From: an uncultured Rhodospirillaceae bacterium
GTDB lineage: Bacteria > Pseudomonadota > Alphaproteobacteria > Rhodospirillales > Magnetospirillaceae
Assembly: GCA_903899885.1 (NCBI GenBank)
Contig: CAIULK010000092.1
Location: 1-39,584, forward strand
Direction of reading: 5' to 3'
Length of the DNA: 39,584 nt
A program made the position numbers and the translations under genes. Below the pieces are notes generated by a model. That model was not told the DNA's origin, did not search any database, and worked only from the letters and a program-made list of their open reading frames with translations. The first letter of the stretch is position 1; every line of letters starts with the position of its first letter. This document shows, piece by piece, positions 25,424 through 32,150 of this stretch.

Positions 25424-26167
25424 TTACCAAACCATCGCGAAGCGCGACCAAAAGGGTTGATGGTCCGGTCCGGTAATCGGAACGGTGTGCAACCCGGTAC
25501 GCTCGAACCCCTCCAGCAACTGGCGCATCAAGGTGACCGTCACGGCGGGTTTGAACTCGGCCCCCGGACGCTCGTTGATCGGTTGATCGTGCATCAGAAC
25601 GATGCTTCCCGGCAAGGCCGGATCGGCCAGCAGGCGGTCGGCCTGGGCGGTGCATTCGTGTTCGACATCCGCGGGCGTTACGCAGCGCGGCGCGATCAAA
25701 TGATCCTCGGTCGGTGCCGACCAGTGGACGATCCGGCAGCCTGGCTGCCATTCGGCCAGGGTGCGGTGGACCATCCGGTTGCGCCAGCCGCCGTTATAGG
25801 GCAGGCGGATCAAATAGGGTTTTGGCGTCGGGCGGATTTCGGCCAGCAGCGCCTCGCAGCGGGCCATGTCGGCGCGCAGGCGTTCCGGCCCGGCTTGGTC
25901 CAGCCGGATATGGTCCCAGCCGTGGGCATAGATCGCATGGCCGCGCGCATGAATTTCAGCGGCCAGACCGGGATGGGCGGCAACCCGGCAGCCCGACAGG
26001 AAAAAGCTGGCGGTGGCGCGGTGGTGCTCCAACAGATCGAGCAGCATCGGCGTGGTGTCGGGCATCGGCGCGTCATCGATGGTCAGCGCAACGCCCCGCT
26101 GGTTCTTGTCCAACCGCCATTGCACCGGAAGCCAAATCCCCCGTGACCACGAGATCCGCAAACTCAT
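25424..26167 (-). CDS. Polysaccharide deacetylase (NodB-homology, CE4)
   Basis: 247 aa. The NodB motifs are T-I-D-D-A-P (metal and catalytic Asp pair), H-G-W-D-H-I-R-L (metal His), R-L-P-Y-N-G-G, and V-L-M-H-D-Q-P-I-N. It removes N- or O-acetyl groups from a glycan. There is no signal peptide, so the substrate may be a cytoplasmic lipid-linked intermediate. The start at 26167 overlaps the DUF2478–DUF364 stop, and 1 nt separates it from the glycosyltransferase. Confidence 0.88.
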   Translation of the reverse strand: MSLRISWSRGIWLPVQWRLDKNQRGVALTIDDAPMPDTTPMLLDLLEHHRATASFFLSGCRVAAHPGLAAEIHARGHAIYAHGWDHIRLDQAGPERLRADMARCEALLAEIRPTPKPYLIRLPYNGGWRNRMVHRTLAEWQPGCRIVHWSAPTEDHLIAPRCVTPADVEHECTAQADRLLADPALPGSIVLMHDQPINERPGAEFKPAVTVTLMRQLLEGFERTGLHTVPITGPDHQPFWSRFAMVW

Positions 26168-27375
26168 GCCCCCGCCTCCGCCGGACGGCGCAGGGTAACG
26201 AAGCGCCCGAATTTCTTGATGGCGCGGCCGCCGCCGCCTTCCGCCACGCAGGCCACCAAACCCTCGGGGTCGGTGGCGACGAAGCCCGACAATTGCGCGA
26301 TGCCGTGATCGAACAAACGCGGTGTTAACGGTGTTCCAGGGCCGACCAGCGCGACATGGGCGTGCCGCGACAGACGCAGCAAACGCGGCAGGGTCCGATT
26401 GGCCAGGGCCGAGGCGGTGATCGCCACCGCCTCGGCGGTGGGCAGCAGCCACTCGGCCGCTTCCTCGGGATATTGGCCGGGTTCGGGCTGACGCTCGATC
26501 ACCAGGGCGTTTGGCGCCCGGCCGCGCAAACCCGGAAAACCGCCGATCACCACCAGCGGGTCGAATTGATCCAAACCGTCCAGCCCGTTCGAGCGCTCGG
26601 CGTCCAAATCGAAGCGGTTGATCCCGGCATTGATCGCCGCCATCCCGACCGCCAAATCAAACGGGTCCCACGACCGCGCCAAACCGGCCAGATCGGCAAG
26701 GCTCCGCCCACTCCAGCCGCCGCGCGGGGTGCTTGGCATGTAAGACGGCGTGCGGGCCAGACCGATACCATGCGGCCCTTCGACCAGGGTGAAGCCCAAA
26801 CCGACCACCACCCGGCGGGCGGCCTCGTCCGGTGCCGATTGCGCCAGATCGGAATACAACCGGGGGCCGCTCCACCAGCGGGCCAGGGCGTTCATCTGAT
26901 TGCCCAAAAGGTCGCCGCGTCCGCCGGTGAAGGCACGCCAATCCTCGACCAGCCCGGCGGGAACGGCGGTCAGCAGGGTGATTCCGGCGGTCATCGCCGC
27001 CAGCATTTCCGGCGCGAAACCACGCCCGGCGCGTTCCTGGTTCGAAAACTTATTGACCAGGATCAGATCGACCCGATCCGCCACGGCGCGCCGCAACACG
27101 CCCGAGGCCTGGGCCAAGGCGGATTCGTCGAGCGAGCAGGCCGCCGACCCCGATCCCAAATTTTGTTTGATCGACAGCCGCTCGCCGTTGGACAGATCCA
27201 CCAGGACCATATCGTCGTCGGTGGTTTCCTGGACCACGCCCCCGACCTTGAAGCCGCGCTGGGTCAGCGCGCGGGCGAAATCGGCCAGCAGCGATTCCGG
27301 GCGATGATCCGGGCCATAGACCACGGCGCCGATGATCGACGGCGGCGATGCGGGGGGAAGCGGTGAGCTTGTCAT
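26164..27375 (-). CDS. DUF2478–DUF364 fusion, putative molybdenum/heavy-metal handling protein
   Basis: 403 aa. Residues ~13–165 match DUF2478 (I-I-G-A-V-V-Y-G, then D-L-I-L-V-N-K-F-S-N-Q-E, then G-I-T-L-L-T-A-V-P-A-G-L-V-E-D-W-R-A-F-T-G-G), a domain often found near molybdenum transport genes. Residues ~175–400 match DUF4213/DUF364 (G-L-G-F-T-L-V-E-G-P-H-G-I-G-L, I-N-A-G-I-N, then V-G-P-G-T-P-L-T and F-D-H-G-I-A-Q-L-S-G), described as a heavy-metal chelation domain. Joined in one chain and placed divergent from moaA, it suggests a role in Mo or W homeostasis or delivery. That is inference from context. Confidence 0.85.
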   Translation of the reverse strand: MTSSPLPPASPPSIIGAVVYGPDHRPESLLADFARALTQRGFKVGGVVQETTDDDMVLVDLSNGERLSIKQNLGSGSAACSLDESALAQASGVLRRAVADRVDLILVNKFSNQERAGRGFAPEMLAAMTAGITLLTAVPAGLVEDWRAFTGGRGDLLGNQMNALARWWSGPRLYSDLAQSAPDEAARRVVVGLGFTLVEGPHGIGLARTPSYMPSTPRGGWSGRSLADLAGLARSWDPFDLAVGMAAINAGINRFDLDAERSNGLDGLDQFDPLVVIGGFPGLRGRAPNALVIERQPEPGQYPEEAAEWLLPTAEAVAITASALANRTLPRLLRLSRHAHVALVGPGTPLTPRLFDHGIAQLSGFVATDPEGLVACVAEGGGGRAIKKFGRFVTLRRPAEAGA

Positions 27376-27447
27376 GGCCCCTAGAGTAGCGGCCCCCCTT
27401 GATCGAAGACAAGACGCACGCGTGCCCAACGCGTTATATTCCGAAGC
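27376..27447. promoter_or_regulatory. Divergent promoter region with two phased palindromes
   Basis: The 72-bp gap between the DUF2478–DUF364 gene and moaA holds GCACGCGTGC (27416–27425) and AACGCGTT (27428–27435), both palindromic with the core ACGCGT. The core centres are 11 bp apart, about one helical turn. A TTATATT −10-like sequence overlaps the second. The pattern fits a dimer-binding operator for control of both genes. Confidence 0.4.
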
Positions 27448-28404
27448 ATGATTGATCCGTTCGGCCGTTCCCTGACCTATTTGCGCATTTCGGTGACCGA
27501 TCGCTGCGATCTGCGCTGCACCTATTGCATGACGGACGGGATGAGTTTCCTGCCGCGCACGGAAGTGCTGTCGCTCGAGGAACTCGAACGCATCGCCGTG
27601 ATGTTCATTGATTTGGGCGTGCACAAGATCCGGCTGTCGGGTGGCGAGCCCTTCGCGCGGCGCGATCTGATGGTGCTGGTGGCCCGGTTGGGCCAGCGCT
27701 TAGGCGGCGGCTTGCGGGAACTGACCTTGACCACCAACGGCACCCGTCTGGCCCGTCATGCCGAGGATTTGTGGGCGGCGGGGGTGCGCCGGGTCAATGT
27801 TTCGCTCGACACCTTGAACCCGGAGCGGTTCGCGGCGTTGACCGGGCGGGGCCGGCTGGAGACCGTGCTCGACGGCATCAAGGCGGCGCGCGCCGCCGGT
27901 CTGGCGGTCAAGATCAACGCGGTGGCGATCGATGCCGCGATCTTGGATGAAATCGACGATCTGCTGATCTGGTGCGGCGAGAACGCCGTCGACATGACCC
28001 TGATCGAACCGATGCCGATGGGCGGCGAACGGCCGCATCTGCCGCTGGCGGTTCTGCGCGAGCGCATCCTTCAACGTTGGACCCTGACCGATACGCCAGA
28101 CTCGACCGGCGGCCCGGCCCGCTATGCCTTGGTGGGCGAGACCGGGCGGCGATTGGGCTTCATCACGCCGATGAGTTCGTGTTTTTGCGACACCTGCAAC
28201 CGCCTGCGGCTGAGTTGTTCCGGCACGCTGTATCCCTGTTTGGGGCAAAACCACGCGATCGATCTGAAAACCCCGCTGCGCAAACCGGATTCGGATCACG
28301 CCCTGCGCGCCGCGATCGAGGCGGCGGTGGCCGCCAAACCCAAGGGCCACGAATTCGGCAGCGCCGCCGCCATCCCCCGGCCGATGTGCGCGACGGGGGG
28401 ATGA
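27448..28404 (+). CDS. moaA: GTP 3',8-cyclase MoaA (molybdenum cofactor synthesis)
   Basis: 318 aa. Radical-SAM enzyme converting GTP to 3',8-cyclo-7,8-dihydro-GTP, the first step of molybdopterin synthesis. The N-terminal 4Fe-4S site is D-R-C-D-L-R-C-T-Y-C-M; L-S-G-G-E-P follows. The second cluster is S-S-C-F-C-D-T-C-N-R-L-R-L with a later C-L-G, and the C-terminal Gly-Gly pair (M-C-A-T-G-G) is present. No MoaC is present in the window, and no molybdenum-cofactor riboswitch fits in the 72-bp leader. Confidence 0.96.
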   Translation: MIDPFGRSLTYLRISVTDRCDLRCTYCMTDGMSFLPRTEVLSLEELERIAVMFIDLGVHKIRLSGGEPFARRDLMVLVARLGQRLGGGLRELTLTTNGTRLARHAEDLWAAGVRRVNVSLDTLNPERFAALTGRGRLETVLDGIKAARAAGLAVKINAVAIDAAILDEIDDLLIWCGENAVDMTLIEPMPMGGERPHLPLAVLRERILQRWTLTDTPDSTGGPARYALVGETGRRLGFITPMSSCFCDTCNRLRLSCSGTLYPCLGQNHAIDLKTPLRKPDSDHALRAAIEAAVAAKPKGHEFGSAAAIPRPMCATGG

Positions 28405-28444
28405 GGGGTTCGATTGGCCGCCCCGACGTGCTAAAATCCCGCCC

Positions 28445-29419
28445 ATGAGCATGAACCCCCGCCCCGCCCCGCGCCTGTTGTCGGTCGTCATCCCGTTTTA
28501 CAACGAGGAGGGCGGCGTCGATGCGTTGTTCAAGCGTCTGGTTCCGGTCCTCGACGGTTTGGGTGTGCCGTGGGAGGCGGTTTGCGTCAACGATGGCAGC
28601 AAGGACCGCACGCTCGACGAACTGATCGCGCAAACCCAAGCCGACCCGCGGATCAAGGCGGTCGATCTGTCGCGCAATTTCGGCAAGGAGCGCGCCTTGT
28701 CGGCCGGTCTGGCCCATGCGGTGGGCGAGGTGGTGGTGCCGATGGACGCCGATCTTCAGCATCCCCCCGAAGCCATCGCGGCGATGATCGAGAAATGGCG
28801 GCAAGGTTGGGAAGTGGTTTACGCCGTGCGCGACGCCCGCACCGGGCAGGGGTTCGGGGAAAAGCTGTTCGCCAAGGCGTTCTATTGGTTTTTCGATCAC
28901 CTGTCCGAGGTGCCGCTGCCGCGCGAGGTCGGCGATTTCCGCCTGATGGACCGCAGGGTGGTCGATGCGATCAACCGCATGCCGGAACGCTCGCGCTTCA
29001 TGAAGGGAATCTTCGCCTGGGTCGGCTTTCGCCAGACCGGCATCGTCTATGTGCAAGAAGCCCGCACCGCCGGGACCACCAAGTTCAACTTCCTGCGGCT
29101 GCTGCGCTTCGCGATCGACGGTTTGACCTCGTTCTCGAATTTCCCCCTGCGGGTGTGGAGCGTGATCGGCGGCACGGTGGCCGGGTCGGCCTTCGTCTAT
29201 ATCGTCGTGCGGATCATCCGCACCCTGATTTGGGGCATCGACGTGCCGGGTTACGAATCGACCCTGGTCTCGGTGCTGTTCCTGGGCGGCGTGCAATTGC
29301 TGACCCTGGGCATTCTGGGCGACTATCTCGGCCGCGTCTTCGACGAGGTGAAGGGCCGCCCGCTTTATATCGTCCGCGAGGTGTATTCCCGGGATAAACC
29401 GCCGCCGCCCCCCGCTTAA
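28445..29419 (+). CDS. Glycosyltransferase family 2, GtrB/ArnC-like
   Basis: 324 aa. The N-terminal GT-A domain has V-V-I-P-F-Y-N-E-E, V-N-D-G-S-K-D, and D-L-S-R-N-F-G-K-E then M-D-A-D-L-Q-H-P-P. Two C-terminal membrane segments follow (A-F-V-Y-I-V-V-R-I-I-R-T-L and L-F-L-G-G-V-Q-L-L-T-L-G-I-L-G). This is the bactoprenol-linked glucosyltransferase/ArnC architecture; it puts a sugar on undecaprenyl phosphate for glycan decoration. It lies 40 nt after moaA and is convergent with the accessory island (15 nt between stops). Confidence 0.88.
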   Translation: MSMNPRPAPRLLSVVIPFYNEEGGVDALFKRLVPVLDGLGVPWEAVCVNDGSKDRTLDELIAQTQADPRIKAVDLSRNFGKERALSAGLAHAVGEVVVPMDADLQHPPEAIAAMIEKWRQGWEVVYAVRDARTGQGFGEKLFAKAFYWFFDHLSEVPLPREVGDFRLMDRRVVDAINRMPERSRFMKGIFAWVGFRQTGIVYVQEARTAGTTKFNFLRLLRFAIDGLTSFSNFPLRVWSVIGGTVAGSAFVYIVVRIIRTLIWGIDVPGYESTLVSVLFLGGVQLLTLGILGDYLGRVFDEVKGRPLYIVREVYSRDKPPPPPA

Positions 29420-29434
29420 GGCCCCAGCCCGCCC

Positions 29435-30312
29435 CTACTCGGAACACGCGTGATGAACATAGGGGCTTTTGTGGTCGCGCAGTCGTAGTTCATAGGGCGT
29501 AACCGGGTCGCGCCATGACCCTTCGCAGAGTTCGATCCAGGCCTTGTCTCGGCCCAGCCAGTAGATCGGCTGGTAGGGCGCTCCGAAGCGTTTGACGGCC
29601 TCGTAGGCAAAGGCGAACGGCAATATCGGCGGCAGCGGGCCGATCAGGGCGATTTGGCGCGACAATCCGGTTTGCTCGGAAAAGGAGACGCGGTAATGCG
29701 CGGGCGGCGCGGTGAACACCACGTCGTCGTCCCGACCGGGGCCGCCGTCGGTCCAGATCCCGCCGCGCCGCGCGGTTTCAGCCTTAAGCGCGTCACGGGT
29801 TTCGTGCAGCCGTAAACCGTCGAAATCGGTGGCGTCGGTGACTTCCTCGCCGAGAAAGGGGGGCGGTGGCGGCGTGCTGCCGGGCGAGCATTCGGCCACG
29901 TCAATCCAGACGCCCCGTCCTTTGGCGTGAAAAACCATATGGCAGGCCTGGGTGCCGTCCGGGATCGGGGCGACCACCCTGTGCAGCCATTCCTCTGTTT
30001 TGATATCGATGTAGTCACACTCAAGGAAGGCCGGTTTATCGGCCTTCTCCATCCGCCATGTGATGTCCTCGATCGTAGGTCCGGGGCCACTGACAGGCTC
30101 CTCCCATTCCTTTCCATCGCGGGTCAGTCCGTGGTCGAGGGTGGTAAGAGTCGCACCCCCGGCCCAGAGGTTGGCCCAACGAAATCGATAGTGGTTCTCG
30201 CCCACAGTCCAGATCGGGGGGCAAAACGCCCCCCCCTCGGGAGATCGGCCGCGAACGCCTCGGTGATCCCGGCACAGATCAACAACCCAACGATCAACCC
30301 GATGCGAACCAT
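29435..30312 (-). CDS. Secreted immunity-like protein, signal peptide out of frame at a G8 tract
   Basis: A clear signal peptide begins at ATG 30312 (M-V-R-I-G-L-I-V-G-L-L-I-C-A-G then A-F-A-A-D) with GGAAGGA upstream. After ~27 codons it runs into eight G residues (complement of 30229–30236) and leaves frame. The body continues in another frame to 29435: C-P-P-I-W, L-E-C-D-Y, A-P-I-P-D-G-T-Q-A-C-H, then P-P-A-H-Y-R-V. Nine or six G would join them. The body shares spaced Cys motifs with the product of 31244–32116 and its C-terminal third with the ORF at 30477. It is either phase-variable, a frameshift mutation or a sequencing error; the locus argues for a periplasmic inhibitor. Confidence 0.6.
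30229..30236 (-). repeat. G8 homopolymer between signal peptide and mature protein
   Basis: Eight consecutive C on the plus strand (G on the coding strand) lie exactly where the open frame shifts. Homopolymers of this length are typical slipped-strand sites. Confidence 0.6.
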
Positions 30313-30476
30313 GGCCTAGTCCTTCCGATATGCGCCAATGCAAATATCACCGCTGATGAATAGAGAAAGAGTTAAATTAATATAAATAGGTTTATGAATT
30401 ACGCTGTCGCTCTGGCTAAGTTCATCTTTGTGGTTGTCGATGAGGTCGTCCAACAAAAAGGCCGACGGATCAGACG
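30313..30476. promoter_or_regulatory. AT-rich leader of the second immunity-like gene
   Basis: 164 bp containing an AT-rich stretch (ATTAATATAAATAG near 30378–30392) that stands out in this GC-rich window. It holds no gene. It probably contains the promoter for the gene starting at 30312, independent of the upstream effector transcript. Confidence 0.4.
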
Positions 30477-31085
30477 CTAATCCTTACAAGGGAAATGGGC
30501 GCCCCGGTTGATGACCTCGATCAAGCGCATTTCATACGGGGTGATTGGAGGCCGTCGTCTTCCTCCGCACAATTCGACCTGGGTGGTGTCGGTCCCCTCC
30601 CATGATACAGGGCAACATGGCGTCGGTGCGCCGAGGCGCAGGACATATTTATATAAAAAATCACCGTCAAAAGCGGGCGGCGAGGGGCCGAGCGCGGTAA
30701 TTCGGACCGACAATCCGGTCTGTGGGGAAAACAAAACGCGGTAATGGGCGGGCGGGTCGGTGAAGGTATCCTTATCGACCTTGAGGGCGAGATAGCCGTT
30801 GTCGCCCTCGGTGGCGGCGATCCGCTTCAACTTATCCCCGATATTCTCGCCTACGGTTGAGGGCACGACGTGGCCTTGGGGCGGCGCCGATTTGCCGCTA
30901 TCGCCCTCCGGGGCATCGTTTTGCGCGATCTGCTCCGGCGGGACTGTGGATTCGGTTGCCGGTGCCACCCCCTTGTTGCCGCCCGAGGGATTTTGCGCCG
31001 CCGCCGCGCCGCCGTTCATCGGGTCGGTGATGTCCTTGGGCGGGGCCTCGGAGTCGTCGTCATTATTACCGGGGCAGGTCGCCAT
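30477..31085 (-). CDS. Chimeric ORF: effector linker fused to immunity C-terminal domain
   Basis: 202 codons. Residues 1–107 repeat the linker of the 591-aa effector: D-D-S-E-A-P-P-K-D-I-T-D-P-M-N-G-G-A-A, then P-P-Q-G-H-V-V-P, then G-D-N-G-Y-L-A-L-K-V-D-K-D-T. Residues ~109–202 match the C-terminal domain of the immunity-like gene at 29435: P-P-A-H-Y-R-V-L-F-S-x-Q-T-G-L-S, then T-P-Y-E-M-R-L. The hydrolase domain and the immunity signal peptide are absent. There is no convincing Shine-Dalgarno. The likely origin is a deletion joining an old effector–immunity pair, which makes expression doubtful. Confidence 0.6.
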   Translation of the reverse strand: MATCPGNNDDDSEAPPKDITDPMNGGAAAAQNPSGGNKGVAPATESTVPPEQIAQNDAPEGDSGKSAPPQGHVVPSTVGENIGDKLKRIAATEGDNGYLALKVDKDTFTDPPAHYRVLFSPQTGLSVRITALGPSPPAFDGDFLYKYVLRLGAPTPCCPVSWEGTDTTQVELCGGRRRPPITPYEMRLIEVINRGAHFPCKD

Positions 31086-31243
31086 CGGTGGAGAGCCACT
31101 GACCGCTTTTGCCCGCCGCCAGGATATCGTTCGGTGGCTTCCGCGAAATCCATTCGCCGGTCGGCTGCTTCCCAGCTCCGGCGGGGACTTGCTTGATCGG
31201 GTCCTGCGGTTGGGACGCTGATTTACTGGTACCGCCCCCGGTT
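31066..31243 (-). pseudogene. Start-less coding remnant, ~58 codons
   Basis: Between the stop of the first immunity-like gene and the chimeric ORF, one minus-strand frame is open without ATG or GTG: K-T-G-G-G-T-S-K-S-A-S, then P-T-G-E-W-I-S-R-K-P, then G-Q-W-L-S-T-D-G-D-L-P-R and a stop. It overlaps the first codons of the chimeric ORF in another frame. It looks like the tail of a lost gene of the same locus; no family is recognised. Confidence 0.35.
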
Positions 31244-32116
31244 TTATTTCAACGCGCTGGCCGTGGTGTCCGTGAGAAGGATGATTTGGGAAAAGCCGTT
31301 GCTAGGGTCCGGGTACGTCACGTTGAGCCGGACGCCGTCCTCGCCGTTCCAGATCCAGCTTGGTGTTTCGGATTTGAAGGAGTACCTGTTGCGAAACCAG
31401 AACCGCCGAGTCATCGCGTCGAACGCGGTTTTATCCCCGAGCTTCGCTGGTTCAACGATGATCCGCGCGGTTCGTTCGGGGTCGCTCGCGAACTCAAGAT
31501 GGACCTTCCGCTTATCGGCCAACATGATAACCAGCGCACCCGCTTCGCTCGAAATCGCCACGCCGTTCACCGCCGAAATTGCCGCATCGACTTGGTCCCG
31601 TGTCCAGCGCAACCGAAAGCCGCCGATTTCCGTGTCCAGACCCAAGGTTTCCGCAGGATAGAGTTTAACCCCGTCGTGTGCTGGATCACCGTTTGGGACG
31701 AAGCGGCACCAAGTTCGGACGGGGTCATGATAGGGCAGCTTGCGCCCGGGTGTCGGCCTCTGGTTATCCGCGCAGCAATAGTGATAAATATTAACGCAGT
31801 CCTTGAGCCCATGCGGAACGGGAATCATCAAACGGCGCCCGCTGGCATAGATGCAGCCGATGTCGGCCCGATACGTCCCTAGGCCATATTCATCGCGCCA
31901 CAGGTCATCCTCCTGACTTACGTCCGTCGAGAGCCCAACCTGACCGTCGATCCATGGGGTGGTCATCGCGATTACGTCCTTCGGATCGCTAGGCCATGTC
32001 GCCGGGCATTCAGCGGTTGGGGCGTTGGAGGGAGGCAAAAACGCGGGATCATCGGCAGCAAGTGCCGATGATCCAAAGGCTATGGCGAAAGAAAAGGCAA
32101 GGATCATATCTTTCAT
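31244..32116 (-). CDS. Secreted protein, candidate periplasmic immunity for the upstream effector
   Basis: 290 aa with a Sec signal peptide (M-K-D-M-I-L-A-F-S-F-A-I-A-F-G then A-L-A-A-D). The mature chain has spaced motifs shared with the gene at 29435: C-P-A-T-W near 38, G-C-I-Y, V-P-H-G-L-K-D-C, then G-G-F-R-L-R-W-T-R-D. It begins 34 nt after the effector stop on the same strand. Effectors that cut peptidoglycan are normally paired with exported inhibitors, so position and export signal fit immunity. No named family is recognised; the function is inferred. Confidence 0.7.
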   Translation of the reverse strand: MKDMILAFSFAIAFGSSALAADDPAFLPPSNAPTAECPATWPSDPKDVIAMTTPWIDGQVGLSTDVSQEDDLWRDEYGLGTYRADIGCIYASGRRLMIPVPHGLKDCVNIYHYCCADNQRPTPGRKLPYHDPVRTWCRFVPNGDPAHDGVKLYPAETLGLDTEIGGFRLRWTRDQVDAAISAVNGVAISSEAGALVIMLADKRKVHLEFASDPERTARIIVEPAKLGDKTAFDAMTRRFWFRNRYSFKSETPSWIWNGEDGVRLNVTYPDPSNGFSQIILLTDTTASALK

Positions 32117-32150
32117 GCCGCGCTCTCGCTTCTAATCCTCGCCATTTCGT

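Noticed and set aside
27376-27447. Molybdenum-cofactor riboswitch upstream of moaA
   Set aside because: The gap is 72 bp and does not show the required stems; palindromic operator-like sites explain it better.
30313-30343. Alternative TTG start at 30343 giving one continuous frame for the immunity-like gene
   Set aside because: It loses the signal peptide and gives an implausible N-terminus; the ATG at 30312 has a good ribosome binding site and a clean signal sequence.
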